A DNA stretch of 64,000 bases from Caldithrix sp964598255 (GCA_964598255.1 CAZRBA010000096.1:11276-75275); one strand, 5' to 3'. Positions 16,498 to 25,363 are shown, counted from the first letter of the stretch. A program made the numbers and translations. Notes: generated by a model not told the origin, from the sequence alone.

Positions 16498-18051
16498 TTG
16501 AAGTTAAGCAATTGGCGCCGAACCAGCCAAATCGTCTTTTTGCTGATTTTCATTTTACTCTTCTTGTTAACGCGTTATCCGTATTCACACGGCATCGTTA
16601 CCGAAATTGGGCTGCGTTTTAGTCCTTTGGCACCGCTGTTTTTATTTGTCAAAGATGTGCATCTTCATTGGATTTTATGGCCGGGAATCCTAATTTTGCT
16701 AATTACCCCGTTTTTAGGACGTGTTTTTTGCGGGTGGATGTGCCCCCTGGGAACGTTGCTCGATTTGACAAGCAAACTCATCAAATCGCCGAACAACCGC
16801 AAAACACGATCCTTCGAAAAATGGCGCTCCGCAAAATTCGCTTTATTGGTCGGTTTGCTGATTACGGCCTTTTTTTCCGTGCATTTATGGGGCTATTTTG
16901 ATCCGCTTTCTATTTTTAACCGGGCGCTTACCATTGTTTTTTATCCCGTATTTACCTATCTCACAGAAAACACCTTGTTAGCCGTTAGCAATATTTCTTT
17001 TTTGGGTGACATTCCTTACGCTCTTTACGATCAGTACAAAAACATCGTTATGCCCGAGGCGCAGGCACACTACCAGCAACTGTTCTGGATTGCTCTTTTT
17101 ATCGGATTGATTTTGGCAGCCGAAAAACTGAGTCGGCGGTTTTGGTGCCGCTATTTGTGCCCAGCCGGTGCGTTACTGGGTTTTTTGTCACAATTTCGAT
17201 TTTTAGAGCGGGTGGTACGGCCAACTTGTCCGGCTTGCGGCCTGTGCCACACCGATTGCAAAATGGGAGCCATTCCGGCGGACGATTTTTCCCGTAACAG
17301 CAAGGTGGAATGTATTCAATGCTTTGCTTGCGCCGATTCCTGTCCGGAAAAATACAAATCCGTTTCCTACCAATGGCAATGGACACCCTATCATACGCGG
17401 GTCGATTATTCGCGGCGCCAATTTTTGGGCACAACGGTAGCCAGCCTTACGGCACTGAGCTTAATCGGTTTGCATTTACCGGATAAAACGCATAAAGATC
17501 AACAAATTCGTCCGCCCGGTTCCTTGGCAGAAGACGATTTTCGTGACAGATGCATTCGCTGCATGGAATGTGTGCGCGTGTGTGCCTCGAACGGGGCGTG
17601 TTTACAGCCCTCGGGCATTCAAAGCGCAATTGACGATTTGTGGTTGCCAGTGGCGGAAATGCGGGTTGGTTACTGCGAATATGAATGCAATTTGTGCGGG
17701 CAGGTGTGTCCCACGGAAGCCATTTTACCTTTGCCTTTAAAGGTAAAGCAAAAAACACCGATGGGTTTGGCTCACTTTGACAAAAACCTGTGCATTCCCT
17801 ATGCGCGCAACGAAGAATGTCTGGTTTGCGAAGAACATTGCCCCACTCCGGACAAAGCAATTAAATTTGACGTGCGTGTCTATCAGGATCCCAATACAGG
17901 CAAAACAAGAAAGGTTAAATATCCTTACGTAGTGAAAGAACTTTGCATCGGTTGTGGCATTTGCGTAACTAAATGTCCGCTGGAAGGCAGGGCTGGTATA
18001 TTTGTTACTGCGGAGCAACAAAGAAGGCCAAAACTAACGAATTCCTTTTGA
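16498..18051 (+). CDS. Membrane polyferredoxin, NapH-like N-terminus fused to NapG/MauM-like C-terminus
   Basis: This 517-residue protein has several N-terminal membrane helices with the NapH/NosR motifs CGWMCPLG (about 78-85) and CRYLCPAG, then two 4Fe-4S motifs (CPACGLCHTDC, CIQCFACADSC). At residues 305-310 a Tat-like SRRQFL precedes a hydrophobic segment, and a second ferredoxin module follows: CIRCMECVRVC, CNLCGQVC, CEEHC and CIGCGICVTKC. In nitrate and methylamine systems these halves are separate proteins (NapH and NapG). The TTG start at 16498 is supported by GCGGAG seven bases upstream. It probably moves electrons across or along the inner membrane; donor and acceptor are unknown. 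Confidence 0.82.
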   Translation: MKLSNWRRTSQIVFLLIFILLFLLTRYPYSHGIVTEIGLRFSPLAPLFLFVKDVHLHWILWPGILILLITPFLGRVFCGWMCPLGTLLDLTSKLIKSPNNRKTRSFEKWRSAKFALLVGLLITAFFSVHLWGYFDPLSIFNRALTIVFYPVFTYLTENTLLAVSNISFLGDIPYALYDQYKNIVMPEAQAHYQQLFWIALFIGLILAAEKLSRRFWCRYLCPAGALLGFLSQFRFLERVVRPTCPACGLCHTDCKMGAIPADDFSRNSKVECIQCFACADSCPEKYKSVSYQWQWTPYHTRVDYSRRQFLGTTVASLTALSLIGLHLPDKTHKDQQIRPPGSLAEDDFRDRCIRCMECVRVCASNGACLQPSGIQSAIDDLWLPVAEMRVGYCEYECNLCGQVCPTEAILPLPLKVKQKTPMGLAHFDKNLCIPYARNEECLVCEEHCPTPDKAIKFDVRVYQDPNTGKTRKVKYPYVVKELCIGCGICVTKCPLEGRAGIFVTAEQQRRPKLTNSF

Positions 18052-18091
18052 TCTTTTGTCGTTCTTCCCTTATTTTAACCGATTCGGTAAA

Positions 18092-18097
18092 TATAAT
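18092..18097 (+). promoter_or_regulatory. Possible -10 box upstream of the XdhC-like gene
   Basis: A perfect TATAAT lies 15 bases before the ATG at 18112, but no convincing -35 hexamer stands 16-18 bases upstream. If used, the transcript would begin about eight bases before the start codon, giving a nearly leaderless mRNA. This would fit the absence of a ribosome-binding site in front of the gene. Confidence 0.3.
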
Positions 18098-18111
18098 GCG
18101 AGATTTTAAAT

Positions 18112-18912
18112 ATGCAGGAAGTTTTTCAACATATTCAGGAAGCGCTTAAAAATAATGAGACGGGTGTGGTTCTAACCGTTATTGCCATCGAGGGCTCGTC
18201 GCCAGGTCGCCTTGGGGACAAAATGCTCGTTCTGGCCGACGGGGCAACGTTCGGTACCATTGGCGGTGGGCGCGCGGAATATGAGGCCGTTAAGGAAGTA
18301 CAGAAAAACTGGCACCGCCGAGCTCTTTGGCGTAAATATTATGATTTGGATGAAAAAGGAGGCATGTTGTGCGGAGGCAAAATGGAAGTATTGTTCGAAC
18401 CGATCGGAACTCGAGATCGACTGATTATTTTTGGTGCGGGTCATGTGGGCAAAGTACTGGCCAAATTGGCACCGGATTGCGGCTTTTGGACGATTGTTGT
18501 TGATCCGCGTGAGGAGTTTGCCACGCGGGAGAATCTTCCAAAGGCCAACCAAATTTTGTGCAAGCCGTATGGACAGGCTCTAAAGGAATTAACATTTGAT
18601 GCCAATACCTTTGTAGTGGTTGTAACCAATTCACACGCCTATGACGAATTGGTGCTCAAACATTGCGCACCCTTAAAGTCGGCCTATTTGGGTGCCATTG
18701 GCAGCGATACAAAAACAAAAAAAATTCTCGGAGATCTCAAAAAAGAAGGTATATCGCCGCAGGTAATCGAAGGCATTCACATGCCGATTGGGTTAAACAT
18801 CGGTGCGCAAACGCCGGAAGAGATAGGCATTAGCATAATGGCCGAGCTAATCGCCGTTAAATACGACGCCAATGTACAAGCGGCAAGTATGAAAGCATTA
18901 CGTTCTCTTTAA
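18112..18912 (+). CDS. XdhC/CoxI family protein (molybdoenzyme maturation factor-like)
   Basis: This is a 266-residue protein with the two XdhC parts. The N-terminal region has VLTVIAIEGSSPGRLGDKMLV and TIGGGRAEYEA. A Rossmann-like C-terminal domain begins LIIFGAGHVGKVLAKLA, and YLGAIGSDTKTKKI is a further family signature. XdhC binds molybdenum cofactor, promotes its sulfuration and inserts it into xanthine dehydrogenase-type enzymes. No molybdenum hydroxylase gene is in this window, so the client is unknown. There is no recognisable ribosome site. The gene follows the DUF362 and polyferredoxin genes in the same direction and ends at a bidirectional terminator. Confidence 0.87.
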   Translation: MQEVFQHIQEALKNNETGVVLTVIAIEGSSPGRLGDKMLVLADGATFGTIGGGRAEYEAVKEVQKNWHRRALWRKYYDLDEKGGMLCGGKMEVLFEPIGTRDRLIIFGAGHVGKVLAKLAPDCGFWTIVVDPREEFATRENLPKANQILCKPYGQALKELTFDANTFVVVVTNSHAYDELVLKHCAPLKSAYLGAIGSDTKTKKILGDLKKEGISPQVIEGIHMPIGLNIGAQTPEEIGISIMAELIAVKYDANVQAASMKALRSL

Positions 18913-18950
18913 AAATCATTCAAACTACGGTTTTGCAAAAGCGCAATCAA

Positions 18951-18982
18951 AAAAAGCCGCCCAATTTGCGAGGCGGCTTTTT
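18951..18982. terminator. Bidirectional intrinsic terminator
   Basis: GCCGCC (18956-18961) pairs with GGCGGC (18972-18977), flanked by five A on the left and five T on the right. It ends both the rightward XdhC-like transcript and the leftward transcript of the secreted protein that stops at 19002. Confidence 0.88.
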
Positions 18983-19001
18983 GTTTGTTGATGAAACGGT
19001 T

Positions 19002-21152
19002 TTATTTGAGCAAAAGCATGCGGCGCACAATTGTTTTTTGAGACGTTTGAATTTTGTAGAAATACATTCCGGAAGCGAAACCGTTGGCATTCCATTCCAA
19101 ACGATGAATTCCGGCGCCCATCGTACCGTCGGCCAACGTGCTTACTTTTTGTCCGGCCAAATTGTACACGGTTACCGTAACATGCTCTGTTTTGGGTAAT
19201 CCGAATTCCAAAGTGGTACTGGGATTAAAAGGATTCGGGTAATTTTGTTTTACGTAAAAGGTTTTGGGGATCGCTTCTTTATTTTCGATTCCCGTTGCCA
19301 CGTACTGAAATTCAACGCTATACTCGGAGCTGTCATTGCTTACGTCAACTTCTATTTGCTGCGGATCGGCTACGTACTCCGGCCCGAAATCGGGTGGGTT
19401 TATTATCCATTTTCCGTCGCACACGCGAAAATGGAAGGCGGTATCGGGCGCCATCATGGTTTCGGTTTGGTAGACATAAGGGAAATTACCGATAGTCGAA
19501 ATATTCAGATAACAGGAATCTTGTGAATTAACGGGAGCATTTATTAATTTTACCGACAGATTCGCATGCCGGTAGTTTAAAGTAAAATCAAGATTATCAA
19601 TCGTATCCCCCTTGGCTATTACAAACTTATATTCCACGGGATTGGCCAAATAGTCGCCCTGCCAGCAAGTGGCGCGAACGGAAAAGGTATCGTTGGGGAC
19701 GCTAAAGGCAAAGTCGAGGGAATCGGGATTAATGTATCCTTGAATATACGTGCTCCAGTCTTCGGTGTACGCTTCGATAATGCAATTTTGCAAATCGCTG
19801 GTCGGATCGCCCGGGGCAAAACGAATATGCCCTTTGAATAAATTCGCAGCATGTCCAACGAAAAATTTTACCGTATCGCCGGGCATGGCCTGTTGCCAGC
19901 TTCCGGGATTAAGGTAATAGCCCGGAGGTAAAATCAAATTGCCGTCCTCGGTATTAGAAAGGCCGACGTTGTAAATATCGCCGCTGCGTACATGTAATTT
20001 GGTGACCGGATTTCCGTTTAGCATAGCATACGTTTGGCCGTATTTACTGTTGGCTTGCGCTTCGAAACTTCCGCTTAAAGGTTGGTTATCTTGAAGCGCA
20101 ATTACGTAAATAACCGTATCCGTGGCATATACGCGAATATTTTTTTCGATACTATCACCAAGGCTTAGTTGGAAATTATAATTTTCATTTTCCCAGGTGT
20201 TGGGAATAAGATATTCGGGGATAAGTTGATCCGACCAAAAATCCATATGAAACGGAACATTTAACGTATCGCCCGGCGCAAAGGGAGCACCTACTTTGTA
20301 TTGGCCGTCGAGGGGATTAAAATCGACACTTTGTTGCGTGTTCAGGTTTTCGAGGCTGCCCCAGCCGGAGACGGGGACCAAATTGCCGTTTTCATCGAGA
20401 ATGGACCCGTAAACCCAGGCACGGGGATTGTTTAAAGTAAAATTAAAAGGTCCGTTGGAACCGTTTTGAATAAGGACATCATGATAGGAATCTTGTTCGG
20501 GTACATATTCGGAGATCTGATTTTCAAAACTGAAGCTGATTCTGTAATTCATTCCGGCAGCGGAATCGGGCAGATTAATCGTGAAGTCGCCGTTTTCATC
20601 GGTCAAGCCACTCCAACCGGGCCCATCGTCGGAATCTTCTCGGTTGGCTTCAAGCATGAGATTGGCCAAACGGGCATCCGGAGGTTGAATGTCTTCGATT
20701 GTTACATGGCCGGTAATCCAAACATTAACCTGAGCGGGCGGGTTAATGTGCAAAACACCTTGGACCTGCGAATGATCATTCAAATCTTCCACGCGGAAAA
20801 TATAATCGGCCGGTGCAAATCCGAACGGGCCCAATTGCGTGTAAATAATTCCGTCCTGAACCGAGCCGGAATCGGGTGGCGGCCCGTCGTTACTTGTTTG
20901 TCCGTCGGTTTGATCGAATTCGATGAGCAGAACATCGGTGCTATCTAACGTTTGGTTTTGGTTGGTATCCAAATAAAGTTGGATATGGGCGCTGCCTCCG
21001 GGCACGGAAACATCGTATTCCCATGCATAAAAATCGCCCTGTGCCATGGTATCTGTGGCCACACCGTTAACCCAGTTTTTGAAATAGGTGGTGGCCAGTG
21101 CAAATTGGACACCGAGCGTAATAAATAAAATTATTGTAACTAAACGTTTCAT
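19002..21152 (-). CDS. Large secreted protein with a type IX secretion C-terminal sorting domain
   Basis: This is a 716-residue protein with a signal peptide (MKRLVTIILFITLGVQFALA) and a C-terminal T9SS type A sorting domain of about 85 residues. The domain shows VKQNYPNPFNPSTTLEF, VTVYNLAGQKV, GIHRLEWNANGFASGMYFYKI and a final RRMLLLK. The body between is acidic, rich in D/N/G/P, and contains repeated beta-sandwich-like units such as VNVWITGHVTIED and ARVYGSILDENGN-type strands. These look like carboxypeptidase-regulatory or Ig-like folds. The ATG follows GGAGG. Secretion by the PorU/PorV-type machinery encoded at 44359 is likely; the function of the cargo is unknown. Confidence 0.82.
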   Translation of the reverse strand: MKRLVTIILFITLGVQFALATTYFKNWVNGVATDTMAQGDFYAWEYDVSVPGGSAHIQLYLDTNQNQTLDSTDVLLIEFDQTDGQTSNDGPPPDSGSVQDGIIYTQLGPFGFAPADYIFRVEDLNDHSQVQGVLHINPPAQVNVWITGHVTIEDIQPPDARLANLMLEANREDSDDGPGWSGLTDENGDFTINLPDSAAGMNYRISFSFENQISEYVPEQDSYHDVLIQNGSNGPFNFTLNNPRAWVYGSILDENGNLVPVSGWGSLENLNTQQSVDFNPLDGQYKVGAPFAPGDTLNVPFHMDFWSDQLIPEYLIPNTWENENYNFQLSLGDSIEKNIRVYATDTVIYVIALQDNQPLSGSFEAQANSKYGQTYAMLNGNPVTKLHVRSGDIYNVGLSNTEDGNLILPPGYYLNPGSWQQAMPGDTVKFFVGHAANLFKGHIRFAPGDPTSDLQNCIIEAYTEDWSTYIQGYINPDSLDFAFSVPNDTFSVRATCWQGDYLANPVEYKFVIAKGDTIDNLDFTLNYRHANLSVKLINAPVNSQDSCYLNISTIGNFPYVYQTETMMAPDTAFHFRVCDGKWIINPPDFGPEYVADPQQIEVDVSNDSSEYSVEFQYVATGIENKEAIPKTFYVKQNYPNPFNPSTTLEFGLPKTEHVTVTVYNLAGQKVSTLADGTMGAGIHRLEWNANGFASGMYFYKIQTSQKTIVRRMLLLK

Positions 21153-21362
21153 AAGGCCTCCATTGTTTTGTTTTGTCTTGAAATTTACTTATGATATGAT
21201 CCGATTTTCATATTTTACCATATTCGGAATGCGTCAGGCAATAATGAGAAAAATAACCTAAACAGGTCGGTTTTACGTTAGCGAATAAAAAAGGGGCTTG
21301 CAGTCGAGGAATTTCGGGAATGGGGCGTTAGCCGAAGAAGCGGATTTCGGGCGCAGACAAAA

Positions 21363-21391
21363 TTGACACGCATCGGAATAAAAGGTATATT
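21363..21391 (+). promoter_or_regulatory. Sigma70-type promoter for the DtxR-like gene
   Basis: A perfect -35 TTGACA (21363-21368), a 17-base spacer and -10 TATATT (21386-21391) predict a start near 21398. This falls inside the palindrome at 21396-21413. It is the best sigma70 match I noticed in the window. Upstream of it, in the gap from 21153, nothing else stands out. Confidence 0.75.
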
Positions 21392-21395
21392 CTGC

Positions 21396-21413
21396 TGTTA
21401 GGTTAACTTAACA
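21396..21413. promoter_or_regulatory. DtxR-type operator palindrome
   Basis: TGTTAGGTTAACTTAACA is an 18-bp near-perfect palindrome with one mismatched pair of positions. It includes TTAGGTTA, the half-site style of DtxR/IdeR operators. It overlaps the predicted transcription start and lies 17 bases before the regulator's own ATG, which suggests metal-dependent self-repression. Confidence 0.6.
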
Positions 21414-21430
21414 AATGTTCTGGGGAGAAA

Positions 21431-21961
21431 ATGTCCAAATTAACATGGAAGAAATTTGACGAAGTCGAGCTGACGCACAGCAGCGTGCATCATTTAATGG
21501 CCATGCATGAATTGCTTAAACAAAACGGGTATGTGCGGGGCGTTGATATTGCAAAATATTTAAAGATAAGCAGAAGCAGTGTGTCCATCACCATACACAA
21601 GCTGATTAAAAAAGGCTATATTAAAGAGGATGAGAATAAGTTTTATCATTTTACCGAAAAAGGTAAGGAACTGATTAACAATGTACTGAGTAAACGATAC
21701 ATTATTCAATTGTTTTTTGAAAAAGTGTTGAGTTTGAGTTCGGAAAAAGCGGAGGCCGAAGCTTGTAAAATCGAACATTTGTTGGAAGAATCGACAGGGC
21801 AGCGTTTAATGAGTTTTTTAGGATTTTTTCTTTCGAATGCGGACGTGGCGCGAAAATACAGAGATGCATTTCGGGAATTTTCGTTTGAATGCGGTCAGGT
21901 GGAATCGTGCGAAATTTGTGAGCTTGATTGTTATTTTGCCGGTAATTCGGATATGCATTAG
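21431..21961 (+). CDS. DtxR/MntR family metal-responsive transcriptional regulator
   Basis: This is a 176-residue regulator. The N-terminal winged helix (about 20-80) contains VDIAKYLKISRSSVSITIHKLIKKGYI. A dimerisation helix bears EACKIEHLLEEST, the usual metal-ligand region of DtxR-type repressors. The C-terminus ends in a cysteine-rich CGQVESCEICELDC, which is atypical and could bind iron or zinc. GGGGAG precedes the ATG. A strong promoter with an operator palindrome lies just upstream. The family normally represses iron or manganese uptake genes, but none adjoin it; the next gene is an acyl-CoA dehydrogenase 28 bases on. Confidence 0.85.
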   Translation: MSKLTWKKFDEVELTHSSVHHLMAMHELLKQNGYVRGVDIAKYLKISRSSVSITIHKLIKKGYIKEDENKFYHFTEKGKELINNVLSKRYIIQLFFEKVLSLSSEKAEAEACKIEHLLEESTGQRLMSFLGFFLSNADVARKYRDAFREFSFECGQVESCEICELDCYFAGNSDMH

Positions 21962-21989
21962 GTTGGTGCAAATGAGTTAAGGAGAATAA

Positions 21990-23153
21990 ATGTATTCCGA
22001 AAGTGATTTTTTATTTTTATTCGCTACCTTGAGTGAAGAAGAGGAAATGGTTATGGATACGGTTCACGGTTTTGTCCGTGAACAATTTTTACCGGTGATT
22101 CGTGAATATCACGCCAAAGGAGAGTTCCCGCTTCAATTCGTAAAGGCAATGGGCGAGTTGGGTCTTTTCGGTATTACTATTCCCGAGGAATATGGCGGGG
22201 CGGGAATGAGTTATTTTATTTACGGTTTGGCCATGCAAGAATTGGAACGCGGAGATAGCGGGTTGCGTTCAATGGCCTCGGTACAGAACAGTTTGGTCAT
22301 GTTTCCGATTTTTCGTTACGGGAGCGAAGAACAAAAAAAGAAATGGCTGCCATTGTTGGCCTCTGGTGAGAAGATAGGTTGTTACGGTTTGACTGAACCG
22401 GATCACGGATCGGATCCCGGAGGCATGGAGACCAAGGCGGAAAAAATAGACGGAGGCTGGCGTTTAAACGGCAGCAAGATGTGGATTACCAACGGTACCA
22501 TTGCCGATGTGGCGGTGGTGTGGGCCAGAACCGACGAAGGTATTCGCGGATTTTTATTGGAGAAAGGGACGCCAGGTTTTACGGCGAATAAAGTGCGGGG
22601 TAAGTTTTCGTTGCGTGCTTCGGATACGGCGGAACTGGTTTTTGAAGATTGTGAAATTCCCGAAGAAAATCGTTTGCCTTTGGCTGAGGGATTGCGCGCT
22701 CCGCTCAGTTGTTTGAACGAGGCGCGTTACGGCATTGCCTGGGGCGCTATGGGTGCGGCAATGGCCTGTTACGAAGAAGTTTTGGATTATGCGAAAAACC
22801 GTGCTCAATTCGGTAAACCAATTGCGGGGTTTCAGTTAGTTCAACACAAATTGGTGGAAATGCTAAGTGAAATTACCAAAGGCATGTTACTCAATTTTCG
22901 GGTTGGCCGTTTGAAGGATGAGGGGAAGGCAAAGTTTTACCACATTTCGATGGCCAAACGCAACAATGTGTATCAGGCTTTGCAAATTGCCCGTTCGGCT
23001 CGTTCTATTTTGGCAGCCAACGGTATTACCGACGAATATCAGACTATTCGGCACATGCTGAATTTGGAATCGGTATTTACGTACGAAGGAACGCATGACA
23101 TTCACACTCTGATAGTGGGTGAAGCAATAACAGGGATAGGTGCTTTTCGATGA
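21990..23153 (+). CDS. gcdH: Acyl-CoA dehydrogenase, probably glutaryl-CoA dehydrogenase
   Basis: This is a 387-residue flavoprotein. The segments RSMASVQNSLVMFPIFRYG, CYGLTEPDHGSDPGGMETKA, GKFSLRASDTAELVF, LNEARYGIAWG and TYEGTHDIHTLIVGEAITGI align closely, from memory, with human glutaryl-CoA dehydrogenase. The catalytic base is Glu366 in YEGTHD. That enzyme oxidises and decarboxylates glutaryl-CoA to crotonyl-CoA in lysine and tryptophan breakdown, passing electrons to ETF. No other genes of that pathway are in the window. AAGGAG precedes the ATG. The stop overlaps the next start as ATGA. Confidence 0.88.
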   Translation: MYSESDFLFLFATLSEEEEMVMDTVHGFVREQFLPVIREYHAKGEFPLQFVKAMGELGLFGITIPEEYGGAGMSYFIYGLAMQELERGDSGLRSMASVQNSLVMFPIFRYGSEEQKKKWLPLLASGEKIGCYGLTEPDHGSDPGGMETKAEKIDGGWRLNGSKMWITNGTIADVAVVWARTDEGIRGFLLEKGTPGFTANKVRGKFSLRASDTAELVFEDCEIPEENRLPLAEGLRAPLSCLNEARYGIAWGAMGAAMACYEEVLDYAKNRAQFGKPIAGFQLVQHKLVEMLSEITKGMLLNFRVGRLKDEGKAKFYHISMAKRNNVYQALQIARSARSILAANGITDEYQTIRHMLNLESVFTYEGTHDIHTLIVGEAITGIGAFR

Positions 23154-24163
23154 AAACAATTTCTATTTTGTTGGTAGAAGACGATCGGGTTGCTTTTCAG
23201 ACAATTTCGGAAACGCTTGAATTTTACGGTTACGAATGTTACGGAGCCGGTAACTTGCAGGAAGCGCGGGAAAAGATCAAAAAAATTCCGTTTGATCTGA
23301 TTTTGGCGGATTATATGCTACCGGATGGGACCAGCATCGAATTGTTGGAAGAGGTGCGTCGCTTTCGTTTTGACATACCGTTTGTGGTTGTAACGGCCAT
23401 GGAGGATATGGAAATTATTCATCAAGCCTTGGAAAATGGGGCTACGGATTTTTTAAACAAGCCGTTTAATTTGAAGAACTTACCGGCGATTATCGAGCGT
23501 AATTTGGAGCGCAAGCGTCTTGAGAATAAGAAGAATTCTCCGCAAAAAGCTACTGTTTTGTTAAAAACCATCAAGGCTTTAATTGCTGCTTTAGAAGCAA
23601 AGGATCCATACACTTCGGGGCATTCTTTGCGGGTGGCTCGGCATGCACGCTTGATGGCCATTGCCTTGGATTTGAACGATGAAGAGCAGTTTGTCTTGGA
23701 GTTGGCGGCTATTTTGCATGATATCGGTAAAATAGGTATGCCGGACAATATATTGAAAAAGGCTTCGCATTTGCACGAGTTGGAATATCGCATTGCTAAA
23801 GAACATCCGGTGATTGGCAGTAATATTGTAGGTAAAATAGATGAGCTAAAAGAGGTGGCGGCAATTATTCGCCATCACCATGAACGATTTGACGGGAGCG
23901 GCTATCCCGACGGTTTGGTGGGAGAAGTAATACCGAAACTGGCGCGTATTTTGGCCATTGTGGATGCTTACGAGTCGATTGTTTCGGAACGGGTTTACAG
24001 CAAATCGAAGTCACCCGAAGAAGCGCTTGAAGAAATTGCTCGTTCGGCCGGTACGCAGTTTGATCCTGAGCTGGTTGATGTATTTGTTGCGGTTATGCAT
24101 TCGGAATTGGCGACCAAAAAACCGCGTTTACGTATTGAAGACTATACGGATATTTCGGGTTAA
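23150..24163 (+). CDS. Response regulator with REC and HD-GYP domains (c-di-GMP phosphodiesterase type)
   Basis: This is a 337-residue protein. The receiver domain (about 5-120) has the acidic pair ED-D at 10-12, phospho-acceptor Asp54 in LILADYMLPDG, and the conserved Lys in FLNKPF. The HD-GYP domain (about 150-325) has HSLRVARHA, the HD pair in AAILHDIGKIGMPD, HHHERFDGSGYPDGL and an IVDAYESI motif. The family hydrolyses cyclic di-GMP when the receiver is phosphorylated. No histidine kinase is adjacent. The gene overlaps the acyl-CoA dehydrogenase gene by four bases and ends at a strong terminator. Confidence 0.93.
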   Translation: MKTISILLVEDDRVAFQTISETLEFYGYECYGAGNLQEAREKIKKIPFDLILADYMLPDGTSIELLEEVRRFRFDIPFVVVTAMEDMEIIHQALENGATDFLNKPFNLKNLPAIIERNLERKRLENKKNSPQKATVLLKTIKALIAALEAKDPYTSGHSLRVARHARLMAIALDLNDEEQFVLELAAILHDIGKIGMPDNILKKASHLHELEYRIAKEHPVIGSNIVGKIDELKEVAAIIRHHHERFDGSGYPDGLVGEVIPKLARILAIVDAYESIVSERVYSKSKSPEEALEEIARSAGTQFDPELVDVFVAVMHSELATKKPRLRIEDYTDISG

Positions 24164-24194
24164 CTTTTTTTTAAAGATAAAAATTAATAAAAGT

Positions 24195-24225
24195 AAAAGG
24201 CCGGAATGGATATTCTGGCCTTTTT
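24195..24225. terminator. Intrinsic terminator after the HD-GYP gene
   Basis: AAAAGGCCGGAAT and ATTCTGGCCTTTTT pair through about 12 bp with one G-T wobble and a 4-base loop, followed by T. The A-rich left flank lets it serve the convergent gene ending at 24283 as well. Confidence 0.88.
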
Positions 24226-24282
24226 AGTTGATTGTGATTTTAACGGTTAAAAACAAGCAGTAGGGTGTATTTGTTTATAATA

Positions 24283-25287
24283 TCAGGGAAAATATTTACC
24301 GATTTTTAAACCGTCTGGTGTTTGGTAAATTAAGCGATCGGGATGCGCGCCTTTATTCATACGAAAAACAATGACCCAATCTCGATCTTTTTTAGGCGGA
24401 ATATTTTGCACGTCGGTAAGGCCTTTAGAATACTGAGCGGTGGCTTTCAGGTCGATGGCGTATTGATTTTCATCGCGATCGTACAAACGGAATTGTTTCG
24501 GATCGATGGGATAGGGGTCGATGGTATTATTGAATATGGTAATGGAAAGGGCCAAATTGCCATTGTGGTATTTTTGATTTCCGATGGCTAAAGCCAAGGG
24601 GAGATCCTGACTGATATCCAGAATGGCCATGGTTTTTTTTCGTACTTTCCCGAGTAGTTTTTGTGCTTGCTTGTTGTTTTCGTCCATACGTACGGCTTGC
24701 AACAGATAGGCTTCGGCACTTAAGAACAGGTTTGTATTACGGGGATCTTTGAGTGCTCTATGGTAATAATCTTTTCCTTTGTTAAAATATTTTCGGAAAT
24801 TGGCCGTACGAATTTCGGCTAGTTTGGCATCGGCTCGGGTGTTGTTGTAATCGTAATCGAGTGCTTTTTCCAGATAATCCAGTGTGAGGTTGAAAAATTT
24901 TTCTTTTTGAATATCGTTTTGTGGTTTTGCATTGTAGTAGGCCAAGGCAAGGTCGTAAAGAAGTTTGCTGTATTCTTTTTTGAAATGCTGTGAGAGTGAA
25001 TCCTTTGGGATGAATTCTTTGCTTTTTTCATAGTTCAATTGAAAGGCGTCTACGTTGTGACGGAGTTTGTAAAGATACCGGCCGCGTTGCATGTAGGTTA
25101 GGGCAATTTTTTCATCCAGCCTTGCATTGTTGGGTTTGTTCTTCTTAACTTTGAGATAGAAGGTTAATGCCTGATTGTATTTTCCTCGGGCGTAAGCATT
25201 GTCGCCTTCGGCTTCGGGATTTTTTCCGCATTGAACAAGCAGGCTTATGACGATTAAAAAAATAAAAGAATAGGTAATGCGTTTCAT
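24283..25287 (-). CDS. TPR-like lipoprotein
   Basis: This is a 334-residue protein. I start it at 25287 (MKRITYSF...), preceded by GGAGGG; the longer frame to 25416 overlaps the divergent MBL gene and has no lipoprotein signal at its start. The lipobox is LLVQC at residues 15-19, so it should be lipid-anchored. The following region repeats helix pairs such as EGDNAYARGKYNQALTFYLK and YNNTRADAKLAEI, like tetratricopeptide repeats, to about residue 215. The C-terminal 110 residues are beta-rich and resemble no family I recognise. A scaffold role at the cell envelope is likely. Confidence 0.75.
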   Translation of the reverse strand: MKRITYSFIFLIVISLLVQCGKNPEAEGDNAYARGKYNQALTFYLKVKKNKPNNARLDEKIALTYMQRGRYLYKLRHNVDAFQLNYEKSKEFIPKDSLSQHFKKEYSKLLYDLALAYYNAKPQNDIQKEKFFNLTLDYLEKALDYDYNNTRADAKLAEIRTANFRKYFNKGKDYYHRALKDPRNTNLFLSAEAYLLQAVRMDENNKQAQKLLGKVRKKTMAILDISQDLPLALAIGNQKYHNGNLALSITIFNNTIDPYPIDPKQFRLYDRDENQYAIDLKATAQYSKGLTDVQNIPPKKDRDWVIVFRMNKGAHPDRLIYQTPDGLKIGKYFP

Positions 25288-25363
25288 GGAGCCCTCCGTG
25301 TTATTGAAACCTTTTACACAGGTACAAAAATAAGAAAAAAATGCTAAAATACAAAGGACAGAC

